A DNA stretch of 64,000 nt, from the NCBI GenBank assembly GCA_024336345.1, contig JANFOG010000001.1:2976001-3040000 (forward strand). The letters are read 5' to 3'. Source of the DNA: Mariannaea sp. PMI_226. Lineage: Eukaryota; Ascomycota; Sordariomycetes; Hypocreales; Nectriaceae. Within the stretch, counting starts at the first letter, position 1; each line of letters begins with the position of its first letter. The notes under the pieces are model-generated. The model saw nothing but the letters and a program-made list of their open reading frames with translations. It made no database searches and was not told where the DNA came from. Of this stretch, positions 13,001 to 25,300 are shown piece by piece. The translations under genes and the position numbers were made by a program.

Positions 13001-15015
13001 TCGCAATTGTATCTGGGGGAGTGTGCTGTATTGAGCCGCGATTCGATTTCCCACGCTATAAAAGTTACAGAGATTGAATATACTCGTTTCCCAGGGGGTC
13101 TGGAAGTGGTTGCAGAAGCGCTGAGGGCGCACTGCTGCCATGCACATTCGGCATGTGGAAAGTGTTTTTTGTTTCTCTTTTCGTGATGCGTGCTGCGTGA
13201 ATCAGCTTGAGTACGCCAACATTGCTTTTTGGCATTAGTCAAGCTTGGGTTAGCACATGACTTGGACGACAGGCACCAAAGGTGCCAGAGGTACGGAAGT
13301 TGCGTTTATAATTGATCTCGTTCAGGTTCAGGTTCTCAAGGGACAACGATGCTGAGTCTGAGTCGCCCTTGGGCTACGAACCTGAACAAAATGCCGCTTT
13401 GACCTAATCGGGCAAACGACGAAACCCCCTGCTTCTCGGCTGGCGTGGGTCTGTAGGGTGCACGTAGCAGGCTGCACTAGGATCATCCGCCCGTCGCTAA
13501 AGCACCTCTTAGTGGCTGTTCTGGCTCATCTGAGCGGAGGGGGTGTAGATATGGAAGTTGAGGATCTTGGGATGGAGCCAGTAGTGGAGCATCGCCCAAT
13601 CCTCCTATTGCTCACATTGTTCTCCATTGCTCATGAGTGAGGAAGGTATGGAGTAGGTCAGGTATCAATCTGCTCACTAATATCTCCTTGTGGGGGGGCA
13701 AACGTCCCTGTAGTCAAGCTTTATCCGACAGAAACGAGCAGGCGGGCGGCTCCGGAAGTAGAATCAAACACTTCTATCATGGAGGCTGTTGGCCGCCTTC
13801 ACCAGCTAGCACCTTGTGAGTGTGAGGGACAACAACGGCAACGTATCCAAACGCCGCAATCAACGTGTCCTGGGCGCTAATATCTGCACTTGAGCGATCG
13901 ACCATCGACCAACATGAAGTGGTAGCCGCCATTAGCGGTAGAATAATAGAACTCCTAAGGATGCACGAACTATCTGTCAGTCAAGTCCCCCGTACCTTTC
14001 TGGAGAGAGATTATTCATTTCAGCGCGCTTGACTATCTGGGCATGTCCGGGGTGTCGGCGCGCACCGTTCACACCATGGTCAGTCTTCCACGCTCCCTGT
14101 CATTGCTCGTCGGTCATCGTGTTTCGGGGACTTATTCGGTTTTAAAACTGATGAGACAAGCTCTGCGAAGGTCACAGGGTCACAGAGGAGGGGTGTTTTA
14201 CAGAGAACGTACAACTTGACAATGGCAAGCGAAGTGAAGCGTCAGATGAATTTAAATGTACCTGAGTGGCTGGCTGAAGCAGAATCGGTACCCAGGCTGC
14301 AAGGCAGAGGGACAGACAGCCAGACAGACATGCAATCATGGAAACGCACATTGTCGCTCTCTCCTAGCGAGGCGGGAGCAGCCACGTACTGGATACACAG
14401 ATGTCAAACATATTATCACCATTTCCAAAGACTGGATCGCAGAACTCTGTTCTCTGATCTTCTTGTCTAGGTCTGGGACATGAACATCTTCTGGTGCAGT
14501 TCCCGATATGTTCACCCGGAGTAATTATCGCTCTTTCCTTAAGGGGACTCTCATTCATTTCAAGGTAGGTACGTAATCCTGGAGAGGTACGGAGCAGATG
14601 CGCGCAACCAAATTGCACCTTATCTTCCCGAGTACCCACTATCAGCCTTATCAAGTTAGCAAATGGTCTCCGATAAGCCCACGGACAAGCCACAATAAAC
14701 GTGTACACCAGCCACATCTTCATTTCCACGAGGTCATTCATACAGTAACACTGAATGATCTGTGGCGTTCTGGAGAAAATGACAGCATCTCATCAACAAC
14801 ACCGAGCCCGGTGCTTGGCTTCCTGACGAATCTCCCCGCGATTCCTCAGCGAACGCTTTCCGCGTGGGCCAATTCGACATTTTCATCGTTGTTACATGCA
14901 TACGACACTTTGCGCCTGTCTCTGCGCCTCCTTTGCATGAGCCCGGCAGTGGTCCGGTGCCATCACATCCTGGTCACTGTTCGTTTAGCTCCAACTCCAT
15001 GTGTTCAAGAACAGG
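10033..15015. other. Gene-free region between the transcription factor and EDEM genes
   Basis: About 5 kb without a supported coding sequence. Frames on both strands are short, mostly lack an ATG, and look like random translation (many Cys, His and Arg). The first few hundred bases should hold the 3' UTR of the upstream gene and the last few hundred the EDEM promoter. I see no RNA gene or mobile element. Confidence 0.5.
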
Positions 15016-18000
15016 ATGTTTCTGGTTATTCAGCTATTGCTGATATGTAGTATTCTACCATGGAGAACTTTCGCCATGCGCCAGGACCGCCTGGAGCGGC
15101 TACGCCGCGATACAGTGGACATGTTCTATCATGGATACGATAACTACATGGAATTTGCCTTTCCAGAGGATGAGGTGTGTTCGGCCCAACCCAGACGGCA
15201 ATATGATGTAGAAGCTAATTTTAATACATCACAGCTCCGACCATTGACTTGCCGCCCTCTAACCCGAGATCGAGATAACCCAGGCCACATTGGTCTCAAT
15301 GATGCTTTGGGGAACTATTCCTTGACCCTCATCGATAGCTTGTCAACCCTCGCTATTCTCGCCGGTGGACCTCAAGATGGACCGTACACGGGATCGGGAG
15401 CCCTCAAAGATTTCCAAGATGGGATAGCTCAGTTTGTGGCATACTATGGAGATGGACGCTTGGGACCTACCGGTCGTGGACTGCGAGCATTCGGTTTCGA
15501 TTTGGACAGCAAAGTTCAAGTCTTCGAGACGGTTATCCGTGGTCTTGGTGGGCTTCTTAGTGCACATCTATTTGCCATCGGAGAGTTACCAATCACTGGA
15601 TATAACGCGCGCGCAGATCATGAGCAGCCGGGTGATGATCCTCTTGAACTTGCCCCCATCTCATGGCCCAATGGCTTCAAGTATGATGGGCAGTTGCTAC
15701 GGCTCGCGCTAGATCTCGGGCAAAGGCTTCTCCCTGCCTTCTATACGGAAACAGGTATACCATACCCCCGTGTCAACCTGCGACATGGAATCCCGTTCTA
15801 CACTAACTCTCCTCTGCACCGCCAAATGGGCTCTGAAGGGCTTCCTGACGTTGAGGAAATCACTGAGACCTGCAGCGCAGGGGCTGGTAGCTTGACTCTC
15901 GAGTTCACAGTTCTTAGTCGTCTATCTGGTGATCCGCGTTTCGAACAGGCGGCCAAAAGGGCCTTCTGGGAAGTTTGGGGTAGGAGAAGTGAGATTGGCC
16001 TTATTGGGAACGGTATTGACGCTGAAAGAGGCATGTGGATAGGCCCACACTCTGGCATCGGGGCTGGTATGGACAGTTTCTTCGAATATGCCTTGAAGAG
16101 CCATATCCTGCTCTCGGGTCATGATCTGCCAAATGCGTCAACTTCTCAGAGGCAAAGTAGTATTGGATGGATGGATCCTAATACGATCCATCCCCCTTTG
16201 CCAACGGCGTTGCATTCATCGGACGCATTTCTGGAAGCATGGCATCAAGCCCACTCGTCCGTGAAAAGACATCTCTACACAGACCGAAACCATTACCCCT
16301 ACTACTCAAATTCTCATCGTGCGACTGGACAGCCTTACACGATGTGGATTGATAGTCTGGGTGCATTTTACCCGGGTCTTTTGGCCCTAGCAGGTGAACT
16401 CGACGAGGCTATCGAGGCGAACCTTGTTTATACCGCTTTGTGGACACGCTACGCCGCTCTGCCAGAGCGATGGTCCGTTCGTGAGAGTAATGTCGACAGT
16501 GGTCTTGGATGGTGGCCAGGTCGTCCTGAATTCATTGAATCGACCTATCATATTTATCGGGCGACGAAAGACCCGTGGTACCTTTATGTTGGTGAGATGG
16601 TTCTCAGAGACATCAAACGACGATGTTATGCTCCCTGTGGCTGGGCCGGATTGCAAGATGTCCGTACGGGAGAAAAATCAGATCGTATGGAAAGCTTTTT
16701 TCTTGGAGAGACCGCAAAGTATATGTACTTGCTCTTTGACACCGATCACCCTCTTAACAAACTAGATGCAGCATACGTCTTCACGACCGAAGGTCATCCT
16801 CTTCTAATTCCTAAGAAATCCAGTCCGAAGCGGAGCAAGATAGCTCCTCGCACGTCCGATGTCCTAAAGTATCAGTACTATGACGAAAACTACACAAATT
16901 CTTGCCCCTTATTCCCTCTCGCAGATCCAATTTCTGGATCAGCAACTGCCGCTCGACGAGATTTGTTCAGCGTAGCACTCTTCACAGACTTGTACAACAC
17001 GCCAAATTATCACGGTCCTGTTGAGCCGGTGCAAGTCGAAGACAAAGAGAAAGGTTGGGTGACGAAATACAGAGCCATGACCAACCACACTCTCTTTCCA
17101 TGGACGCTTCCACCTTCCATGCTTCCATGCAATGGCACCTGTGCTGTACCCATGGAGCGCATTCAGTCATGGATTGAGTTTCCTGCTGGCGATGGCATCG
17201 CCTCCTTGACCATGCGATTTGGTTCTTCTCTTGTCTGGAATAGCCACGACGGCCCCACCGTCAAGAACCTGCAGGGCATGCGCTTTCAGATGGAACAACA
17301 GCAAAGCAGTGAGTATGGAGCGCAGACTTGGAGAATCACGCATGCAGGAACTACGCAACTTGGGCGGCATGAGAGTGTATTCTTCCATGCTGAGCACGTT
17401 CGAGACATGAAGGACGAGGCATTCACTTGCCTCCGGCGTCAAGATCTTGTCGAAATCGATCTTCTCTTGGGCACCCCTCCGAAGGAAAATACGAGCATAC
17501 CTCTCTCAGCTGAAGGGGGCGAAGCACCGGTTGTAGAGCCTAAGGTGCAAGATCCCAGCGCCAATCGCATAACCCCTCCTTCTGAGTCCCTCCTCAAATC
17601 AATCTTACGCGCGGTTACTTCCGTCTTCGAACCCACCTACACAAATCTTCCCGAGTCTCAGATAGATGAATCCGGCCCCACCATTCTCCGGTGGTCTGCC
17701 TTCACGGCCACCGGCCCCGGTGCCTTTCCGCTACCACCCATTACCGACACCCCGGTCATCGGCTCACCTTCTTACAACACCAAGAAGCCTTTTCTCAACT
17801 TCCCGTGGACGACGATCTTCCTCGGTGACTATGCCTGCGACAGCCCGCTGCCTGATCTCGCTCCCCGAGAACACCAAGTCATCGTTTTGCGCCGCGGCGG
17901 GTGCTCATTCAGCGAGAAAATCGCACATATACCTAGCTTTTCGCCCAGTCCTACGTCTCTCCAGCTTGTTATTGTCGTCGACGAAGGCCTAGAGGGTGAG

Positions 18001-18210
18001 GGCGAGGAGGGAGAATTGGTGAGGCCGCTTCTTGCAGAGGCGCAGCTGACACCGCACGGCATCAAACGATTCCACGGCGTGCCTATGGTTCTGATGCATG
18101 CTGAGAAAGGAAGCTATGCGAAGTTTGTCAATGCTAGAGGTGTCGGGATGCGTAGGAGATATTGGGTCGAGAGTCAAGGCCTTGTCGTTGAGAATGCCAT
18201 TGTCTTATAA
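15016..18210 (+). CDS. EDEM-type alpha-mannosidase (GH47) with C-terminal PA domain
   Basis: ER-lumenal glycosidase-like protein of the EDEM/Htm1 branch of GH47. The family trims mannose from N-glycans of misfolded glycoproteins and so marks them for ER-associated degradation. The single uninterrupted reading frame encodes 1064 aa. The open frame extends five codons upstream to a GTG, but the first ATG is at 15016 and is followed at once by a hydrophobic signal sequence (FLVIQLLLICSILPW). GH47 motifs are in order: TLIDSLSTLAILAGG near residue 110, VFETVIRGLGG near 170, AGAGSLTLEF near 295, GIGAGMDSFFEYAL near 350, RPEFIESTYHIYR near 500, and the Ca-binding-type TTEGHPL near 590. A PA-like segment lies at about 900-1040 (LRRGGCSFSEKI). 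It is longer than yeast Htm1 and resembles the PA-bearing EDEM architecture. Whether it is the Mnl1 or Mnl2 orthologue is not decidable here. Confidence 0.92.
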   Translation: MFLVIQLLLICSILPWRTFAMRQDRLERLRRDTVDMFYHGYDNYMEFAFPEDEVCSAQPRRQYDVEANFNTSQLRPLTCRPLTRDRDNPGHIGLNDALGNYSLTLIDSLSTLAILAGGPQDGPYTGSGALKDFQDGIAQFVAYYGDGRLGPTGRGLRAFGFDLDSKVQVFETVIRGLGGLLSAHLFAIGELPITGYNARADHEQPGDDPLELAPISWPNGFKYDGQLLRLALDLGQRLLPAFYTETGIPYPRVNLRHGIPFYTNSPLHRQMGSEGLPDVEEITETCSAGAGSLTLEFTVLSRLSGDPRFEQAAKRAFWEVWGRRSEIGLIGNGIDAERGMWIGPHSGIGAGMDSFFEYALKSHILLSGHDLPNASTSQRQSSIGWMDPNTIHPPLPTALHSSDAFLEAWHQAHSSVKRHLYTDRNHYPYYSNSHRATGQPYTMWIDSLGAFYPGLLALAGELDEAIEANLVYTALWTRYAALPERWSVRESNVDSGLGWWPGRPEFIESTYHIYRATKDPWYLYVGEMVLRDIKRRCYAPCGWAGLQDVRTGEKSDRMESFFLGETAKYMYLLFDTDHPLNKLDAAYVFTTEGHPLLIPKKSSPKRSKIAPRTSDVLKYQYYDENYTNSCPLFPLADPISGSATAARRDLFSVALFTDLYNTPNYHGPVEPVQVEDKEKGWVTKYRAMTNHTLFPWTLPPSMLPCNGTCAVPMERIQSWIEFPAGDGIASLTMRFGSSLVWNSHDGPTVKNLQGMRFQMEQQQSSEYGAQTWRITHAGTTQLGRHESVFFHAEHVRDMKDEAFTCLRRQDLVEIDLLLGTPPKENTSIPLSAEGGEAPVVEPKVQDPSANRITPPSESLLKSILRAVTSVFEPTYTNLPESQIDESGPTILRWSAFTATGPGAFPLPPITDTPVIGSPSYNTKKPFLNFPWTTIFLGDYACDSPLPDLAPREHQVIVLRRGGCSFSEKIAHIPSFSPSPTSLQLVIVVDEGLEGEGEEGELVRPLLAEAQLTPHGIKRFHGVPMVLMHAEKGSYAKFVNARGVGMRRRYWVESQGLVVENAIVL

Positions 18211-18871
18211 TAGAGGCCCAGATTTATATGGCTGGGCCTTGTATATATCTATATATGTGTGTGACTAACGGAGTTGCCCGCTACATTACATACCGGGAAG
18301 GAGGTTACTTTGTATATGCCTCACATGAGCAAGCCATTTGCTTGCCGAAATATAGCATTTCAAATACTGACTGTTAGCGATTGTTTACGAATAATGCCGA
18401 AAATTAAAAAGATTGGCAATTTAAAAAGTTACGGGGACCATACACAACCTTAACCTCAGTACCAATTACCAGCGCAAGCAGACGCGAAAAAAGAAGTTGG
18501 GCATAATTATGTGCAAGATTTTTCTGATTTGTAGCAAAGAACCCTCCCTCCAAACCCTCTTCTATAGCTTATGTTCATATCCGGAAAGACTTTTGTTATT
18601 TAGTAGAAACGGAACCATCCAATTTAAACGCCAACCGGTACAGATATCGAGGGATAGGAAAAGGCGATTCATGGAAGGTAGTAATCATTACCCTCGACAC
18701 GGAGACAGCAAGAAAAGCATAAATGAATTGCAGCAATGCGAAAGGTCTAACAACTCCCTCATGCCTGGGGGCTGCATGTCGGTCGTGGACGGTGCACTCT
18801 AGTCCGAGGTTGGTCGGCAACTTGAGTAATGAGGTGCGAAAATGCTAGGTGGGTGCATTAAATTAGTCGAC
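18211..18871. other. Convergent intergenic region between EDEM and APRT
   Basis: The 3' ends of two convergent genes face each other over about 660 bp. The sequence is AT-rich just after the EDEM stop. It should carry both terminators; no discrete signal could be fixed. Confidence 0.5.
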
Positions 18872-19587
18872 TCAGGCATCCTCGAGGAGAATAGTAGTAG
18901 GAGCAGCGCCGAGCTTCTCGCGTCCATTCAGGCCAGGAATCTCGAGGATGAACATGTAGCCAATAACTTCACCCTTGAGCTGGTGGACGAGGTCGGCAGC
19001 GGCCTTGGCAGAACCACCTAAGACGGAGAGTTAGCAACGGAATCAAATCTACTTCATATGCTGCAATGGCTTGAGTGGAAGTTTCTCGGCTCACCAGTGG
19101 CAATGATATCGTCAACAATCAAGACCTTTTGGCCTTCACGAACGGCATCCTCTTGCATCTGGAACAAGTCCTTGCCATACTCCTTGATGTACTCGGCAGT
19201 GACGCAAGGACCAGGGAGCTTTCCTTGCTTGCGAACGGCGGCGAAGGGAACGCCTAAACGGAGGGCAAGACCAGGGCCGAAGAGGAAACCACGGGCATCA
19301 AGGCCGACAATGACATCGGGCTTGACCGGGAAAGCCTCTGCAATTTGCAGCTCGAGGGCGTCGACGAGGGTGGCATGAGCGACAGGGTCGGCGAAGAGCG
19401 GCATAATATCGACAAAGTTGATGCCGGGGATCGGGAAATCGGGAAAGCTGCGCAGCGACTTGCGCAGGCTTATCTTTGCACTGGAGAGTTGGGCGGCGGA
19501 GGGGGACATGGTGGAGGGCTGTCGTCCCGAGGCATCTTGGCTGGTGTTGTGAGAGGTAGAGGGCGTTGATTCTTGAATGGAGGACAT
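18872..19587 (-). CDS. apt1: Adenine phosphoribosyltransferase
   Basis: Purine-salvage enzyme, normally cytosolic, that condenses adenine with PRPP to give AMP and pyrophosphate. Two exons, 19095-19587 and 18872-19017, encode 212 aa. The 77-bp intron (19018-19094) splits the PRPP-binding loop: exon 1 ends in VLIVDDIIATG and exon 2 continues with GSAKAAADL, giving the type I PRTase signature VDDIIATGG. Other family blocks are SFPDFPIPGINFVDIMPL, the substrate segment GLDARGFLFGP, and VRKQGKLPG. The N-terminus has about 35 extra Ser/Thr-rich residues before the core; a second ATG at codon 27 would give a more typical length. The gene is convergent with the EDEM gene. A pair of CCAAT boxes lies about 170-190 bp upstream of the ATG. 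Confidence 0.95.
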
Positions 19588-19755
19588 TGTGGAAGAAGAG
19601 AAAGGGAAAAGAGGAAGGGGAAAGGGGGGAGAAAAATAAGATGGCAGGAAGCAGACGGGGTAAGGAAAAAGGAAGGAAGGGTGAGAGAAGAGAGGAGGGA
19701 AGGGTCAGCGGAGGCCAGGTACAAGCAGGAAGAGGGAGTGTAGTTTAGAAGTTTT

Positions 19756-19778
19756 CCAATGGATGGTAACCATCCAAT
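19756..19778 (-). promoter_or_regulatory. Two CCAAT boxes around a short inverted repeat, APRT promoter
   Basis: CCAAT occurs at 19756-19760 and again at 19774-19778, 18 bp apart in the same orientation. Between and across them runs an inverted repeat with 7-base arms (TGGATGG / CCATCCA). The site is about 170-190 bp upstream of the APRT start, a usual distance for the fungal CCAAT-binding HAP complex. Function is inferred from motif and position only. Confidence 0.4.
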
Positions 19779-22318
19779 GTGGGCACAGTACAGCAGACGG
19801 GCAGGTACTCGATACCGTTGAGAGGGCCGTGGCTGTAACCGTTGCCCGTAGTCACAAAAGGCAAGCGGCAGTAACAATGACTGCAATTACGAGACGGAGG
19901 CTGGCGGAAGGTACGTATAGGATTTGTACCTTGAGTGCCTACCAGAGGTAAGAAATACATACGCAGTACGTGGAAGCGCATGAAGTAGGTAGCGGGCAAG
20001 TACTGGTAGTCCCTTATCCTAGGGCAGGTATGGTAAGTGCTACTAGGTATGTATGTTGAGATCACAGCAACCGCACCACAAAATCTCTGATAGGGTTGAG
20101 GCAGGAGCAGGAGCCAGCAGGCCGGGGCGGGGAAAGTAGGCCGGCTAGGGGCCAGGCAGGCGAGGGAATTGGCTACAGACTGGCAGGAGGGGTACAGTTG
20201 TACAAAGAAAGTGAGCTGCTTGGGTGTGTGGGTGTGGTGGGGGATAGAGGGAGGGAAGGAGGGGTGGAGGGGAAGAAGGGGAAAAAAATTTTAGGCGACT
20301 GTAATTTTTTTTTTCTAGGCCCTTTTTTTTTCCTACTTCTTCCTCTCTTGGGCCTTATTCCCGGGACCTGGCAGCAGGCAAAGATCGGGAAAAAAAGGGA
20401 CACAGGTCTGTGGCTGGCCTGGGCGCAGTGGGTGGGCGGTCTTCCAGATAGCAAAGAACGAAAGGTGGTCAACGCACCATCCAGGGCTGACAAAAGGAAG
20501 GCCGCAACTATGCCTCAATCAAATCAACCGGCTTTCGGGGCTGATGAGGAATCCTACTACTGTGTATGCTAAATACCTGACCTATCTACGTACATCCAGC
20601 AGAGGGATGCAGGGCTCCATGGACTGGTACATGCTCTACATGCGGTGGGACAGGGTAGCGCATAACCTGAACCACACCATACAGTCCCCAGCGTGCGGGA
20701 GGATAAGCACTGCAACAACTATCGAAAGCCCATGCAGAAGATGGACGGAAGAGAGAGAATTTCGTCCATAGAACACCCCCGCGGCTCCTGGGGTGGATGT
20801 AGCATCGGTATCCGCTTCAGGTAGATAGCTAGAGTAAGCAAAGGTGGAAAGTTCGATATGTGCGGCCGAAGGAGCTTCTTCGAGTTCGCTTGGCTGCCAT
20901 GGCCAAAGCCTGTTGATTGAAGTGGAAGCTTTCGGAAATGACAAATATATTCGTACAAACAGCATGCCGTACAGGCCGAAGGCGATTGGAGGGTTGAAGC
21001 AGCGGGTGAAATACAAGTCTATAAACTCTCCATGGTTGTGGCAGTTATACAAGATAAGAAGGTGACTCGGTGATTACAGCGAAGGGGGAAAAAATCACAC
21101 GTCGTGGTAGTCCGCTTGAATGGAGATCAGCTGAGATAGCGCACCTCCTCACACTCTTGGTGGAAGGCGAAGAAAAGGAATCCAATACAGCTGCTGGCGG
21201 CGACTGCGGCTTTGTGTAGTGGTTTGCGAATGGCGATGGGGAGTGGTGGTGTCTGTGATACTACAGCATGTAGACTAACCCCCAATCGAAATCGGACACT
21301 TGCAGATGCCTGACGAGTGTTGCTTGATGTTTGGTGTGATGATCCAGCTTATCCCACCCTTGCTCTTCGTGTTCTCACCGATATACTCCAAACTACTGAT
21401 CAATCCATGCCATCATTCGCCCAGAAGTATGCTCCATGTTTGGTCGCATCAAGGCTATACCACATCAGAATACCTACAGTCCTTCTCTGTCACCATAATA
21501 ATTCTCCCATTGGGTCATGATTCAACATACCCAGGCACCAAAGGCGATCGGCCCCGGCATGAAGGAGAGGACGAGGTATGGTACGTATAGTTAACAATGT
21601 GCCAATTCACGCCATCCGTGATTTGTTTGCCAAACTTGGTGCTACAGCTTGCGACTCCGTGGGTACCTCTTACGTGTTAAAACAACCATGGGTGGGAGGA
21701 GAGAGATATTACCCCCCACCATTTTGCAACCACTCAATGGAGGCAATGAGCAGCATACCACTTGATATGGCGACAAGCTTTGTTGATGACCCAATTCGTG
21801 AAGGCATGGGGCCAGAGGATTCACATAACGTTACAAGCATGCATTTCTTTGTACAATCGTACATCTTGAAACGCGGCCCTTTCTGCTACTACTAAATCGT
21901 CATCTTTTAGGTCCCGGTAGAATGTTTAGCTGTTGGTCTTTCTTCTCTTCTTAAGCTCGTTCTATTTTAGAGGCTACTGGCTTTCATCCTCACCAGCCAC
22001 TAAGTGCCTAGTAAATCCTGCCTGTACGATCCCCAAACTTGTTGGAAGACCCCTCGAGCGGCTCAGTGGGCCACTTCCAGCCGAGATATTAGCAAATCAG
22101 CCACGCAACTGTCGACACTTTGTATGATCTGTGCCTCCGACTCATTCTGACTGATAGCCATGTTTGAGTAATAGTAATAATAATAATGAGACTAGAAGAC
22201 GCGTTCAGCACCCGACAAGCGTGGTTCCATGACGTGAGTCGAGATTCGGCCTTGTCATTGGTCTGTGATTGCACCTTCTGGTCCCAGTTGTGGGTTAGTA
22301 CTGAGTATTCATGCAGCC

Positions 22319-22337
22319 AAAAAAAAAAAAAAAAAAT
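22319..22337 (+). repeat. 19-base poly-A run
   Basis: Uninterrupted A homopolymer in the gene-free region between the APRT gene and the polytopic membrane protein gene. It is not next to any gene end I can identify. Confidence 0.85.
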
Positions 22338-25300
22338 TACTATTCCAGAGAACGGGCGCGCAAATGGGTAGATGAGGTAGAGTCTCTGGAATTAGCCCAT
22401 GGCAAAAGCCTCAGAGATATTTCAGCCAGCCGTGATATTCGTTGCCGTAAGCCCAAGGTGGCCCCTTTCGCTTGAGCTTTGCAAACGAGTGCCGAGGCTA
22501 CATACCTTGAGTATCGGTCGTAAAACGAGACTTGTGAGAGGTACTTTGTTTTAATTAGTGGCTTTCATGGAGAATCGGGTCTACTTCCTACAAATCTTTA
22601 TTTTTCGTTTCTCCACCTACTAAGCTGGCTGAGAAGAAACTTGGCTGCCAGTGTACATGTTCCAGATGGCGTTGCACATGTGGGATAAAAGCACGAGACA
22701 TGCGCTGATGACTGCCTCAGTCACTTTGCTCGTAAAGCAGAATGGATAACATAAGAACTAAGATAATGCAGCACGGCTGTGTTGAAAAGCATTGTCAAGC
22801 GGTAATGAAGCCCGAAGTGGAAGACCGAAACCCGAAGACCGGTATAGGCATACCGACATTCGATATTATTAGAGTTCCTTATTATGAAATATCTCACTCA
22901 CCGCACATTGAAAGTCGGTCTCTTATAACTGACGTAGGGTGTGTAGATGTCGGTGGTAATAGTCCCTAGGAATAGCAAAGCCCTGCCATTTCCTGCAAAA
23001 ATGGAGCTAGAAGAATCTCCTGTTGGGTATATTAACGTCCTTGGGTTGGGCCCTTCCGGGTTGCACCTAGGAAATGAACTCTTGGGTATGGATGAGTGAC
23101 TGGATATATCATGTAAGTAACATGTCAGATTGGGCAGATTTGGTGTGCTGCCTTTTTTTGTTTTTATCAGAGCGTTTACAGAAAGATAACCTCGTGTTGG
23201 AGAAGGACCCGACCACACTCCCCTGGGTTCTTGTCCGACTCTTCCATTCGTTCGATTATACCTTCCATTTCTCCTCTTGACACCAACAATCTCCGATCAG
23301 GGCACTCCTTCCGTTCTCTGCCCATTTTGACATGGAAAGCACCCAGGTCCATTCAGTCCTGAAACCGAACCCCGCTGAGAGCCGAAAATCTCCTCTTCTT
23401 TCTTTCTTTTTTTCTTTATTCTGCACATCACAGAGGCGCTCGATGGCAACACATCTCACCCACCCTCGTTATCCGACTCCGGCTGCTGACTTTTATTACT
23501 CCTCTCAGTCTTATACCGCACCTTGTTACATGCCAACTAGCCGTCAAAGTCCTCATTGCTCTAGTAGAAAATCTCCACTCACCAACCCACTCGATCCGTA
23601 AGTCTACTCGGGCCGGTAGCTCCATCAGGAACCCTCGCTGCCCTCGCCTCATCGCGCTATGCTGCGTTGCATTGTCAACAAGCCATGAGCCCGTCAGAAT
23701 TATGCAGCCCATCAAACTCGTCAAACTTGATAGGTTTGGTCCTCCGTGCCGTTTTGAATCAACCCGGCGCTGGCCTGTGTCTTCTTGGACAAGATCATAC
23801 CACGGAATTTCTGCCGTGGTAGAATCACTCTACGCAGCACAACTCAGCACCCAATCAGCCAAACGCGGGGTTTGTCCAAAGAACCTACCTCCCTAATTCA
23901 TTTCATGGCGATCAGAGCCAACTGAATACAGTGCCCCAGAGTCTGGTAGGCAACATGATTCGGTGCCACGATCGCCCTGTTTTTTTAGCAGCAAAACATA
24001 CTCTATGTTTAGAGATGGCTGTGCAACTTCCGCCGCCCACAAAGGTCCCAGACTAACGATTGTCGCGCTGGTCTCCATCCACCTGAACTGGGTCGCCTCA
24101 AGTTCCTAGCTGTACCAAGATCGACGATTATTCACGAAATAGACAGTCGTATGCCATGTCCAGAGCGTTACTTGTATCTACTAACGACTCAGCACATCAA
24201 AATATGATTCGTTTCATCGGTATATGACACCCGAGACACTGACCTCCCAGAGCGTGCACCCCGGAGGTGCTCATCCTCGTCTCAACCTCGATGGAGTATC
24301 TCAATACTGGCCTACCCGCGTTTGTCTCCGTTTTTGACCCATCTGACTCAAGCCTGGCGCGATTGCTTGACTCAGATTGTCGCAGCTCCACTTCGCCCTT
24401 GATATCCGAGACCCGGCATGGATCCTACCGATGAGCTCCAGCCTGGATGCCTTCACATTATTGCGCATGTCATCGCAGCTGCATCGCATCGTTCACCACC
24501 CCTCCGCGCACAAGGGAACCGAAGCGTGGCCTATCTTCCTATCAACATTCTCAATTGAGACCCTCTTTAATGCGTTTACTGCTACCGATGCTACTGCAAA
24601 AAGAGTCATCGTCGACATATATCGTTCTTCCAGCCTCAATAGAATGTGCAGCCCTACTATTTCGAGCCTAATTCAACCAAACAGGGTCCTCCTCATCATT
24701 AGGGCCGCTGCATGCTTGCCTTCCTTATTTTCCGCTTGTCACATTCACTATTTCTCTCCATGTGCCGCCCTGATTCCCTGAGACGTTGTCAACCGCTTCC
24801 TGCAGGATACCACATCATGTCCCTCTTCTGTTACCCCTCACGAGAACCTTACGTGTCCCGCCCTCCTGAAAACTCTGACCAAGTCTCTCTTGTCCTAATT
24901 ATGCCATTTTGATTCTTCCGCCGTCTCCGAATTTTCACCGCTGTTTGTGGTTCATCCATGCGGCAAAGGGGTCTGCAACACCGAGGCATGCATTAGCTTC
25001 AATTCCGCTGGGCAAGACTATCTGGCGGCGTTATTATGCTTGTCCGGTCCGTCCGGTCCCTAGAGCTTCTCAGCCATAGGATTGAGTACCACATTACACC
25101 TCTTATTACCCATGGGAATAGGTGTCCCAGACTTCACAAACCTGCCAAACCCTGCACAGTCATAAACAATAAACACTTGTGTGTAAATGGGAGACATGAG
25201 CTTTCGTAGCACGATGTCGTAATTACCAGGTAACAGTTCCGCAAAACTTGTGCACTTACTACTTTATAATCTAGAAATGCAATTGCATCTTTCTCAACAA

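Noticed and set aside
15001..15015. Starting the EDEM protein at the GTG at 15001
   Set aside because: The first ATG, at 15016, is followed directly by the hydrophobic signal sequence; the extra five codons add nothing, and nuclear genes rarely start at GTG.
14598..15050. 150-codon frame overlapping the EDEM start
   Set aside because: It has an ATG but no domain-like content, and it overlaps the signal peptide of EDEM in another frame.
20636..21052. 138-codon - strand frame in the gene-free region
   Set aside because: It starts at TTG and its only early ATG is about 30 codons in; no motif or splice context supports a gene.
24377..24781. 134-codon + strand frame in the gene-free region
   Set aside because: It starts at TTG and has no domain, signal or conserved pattern; it looks random.
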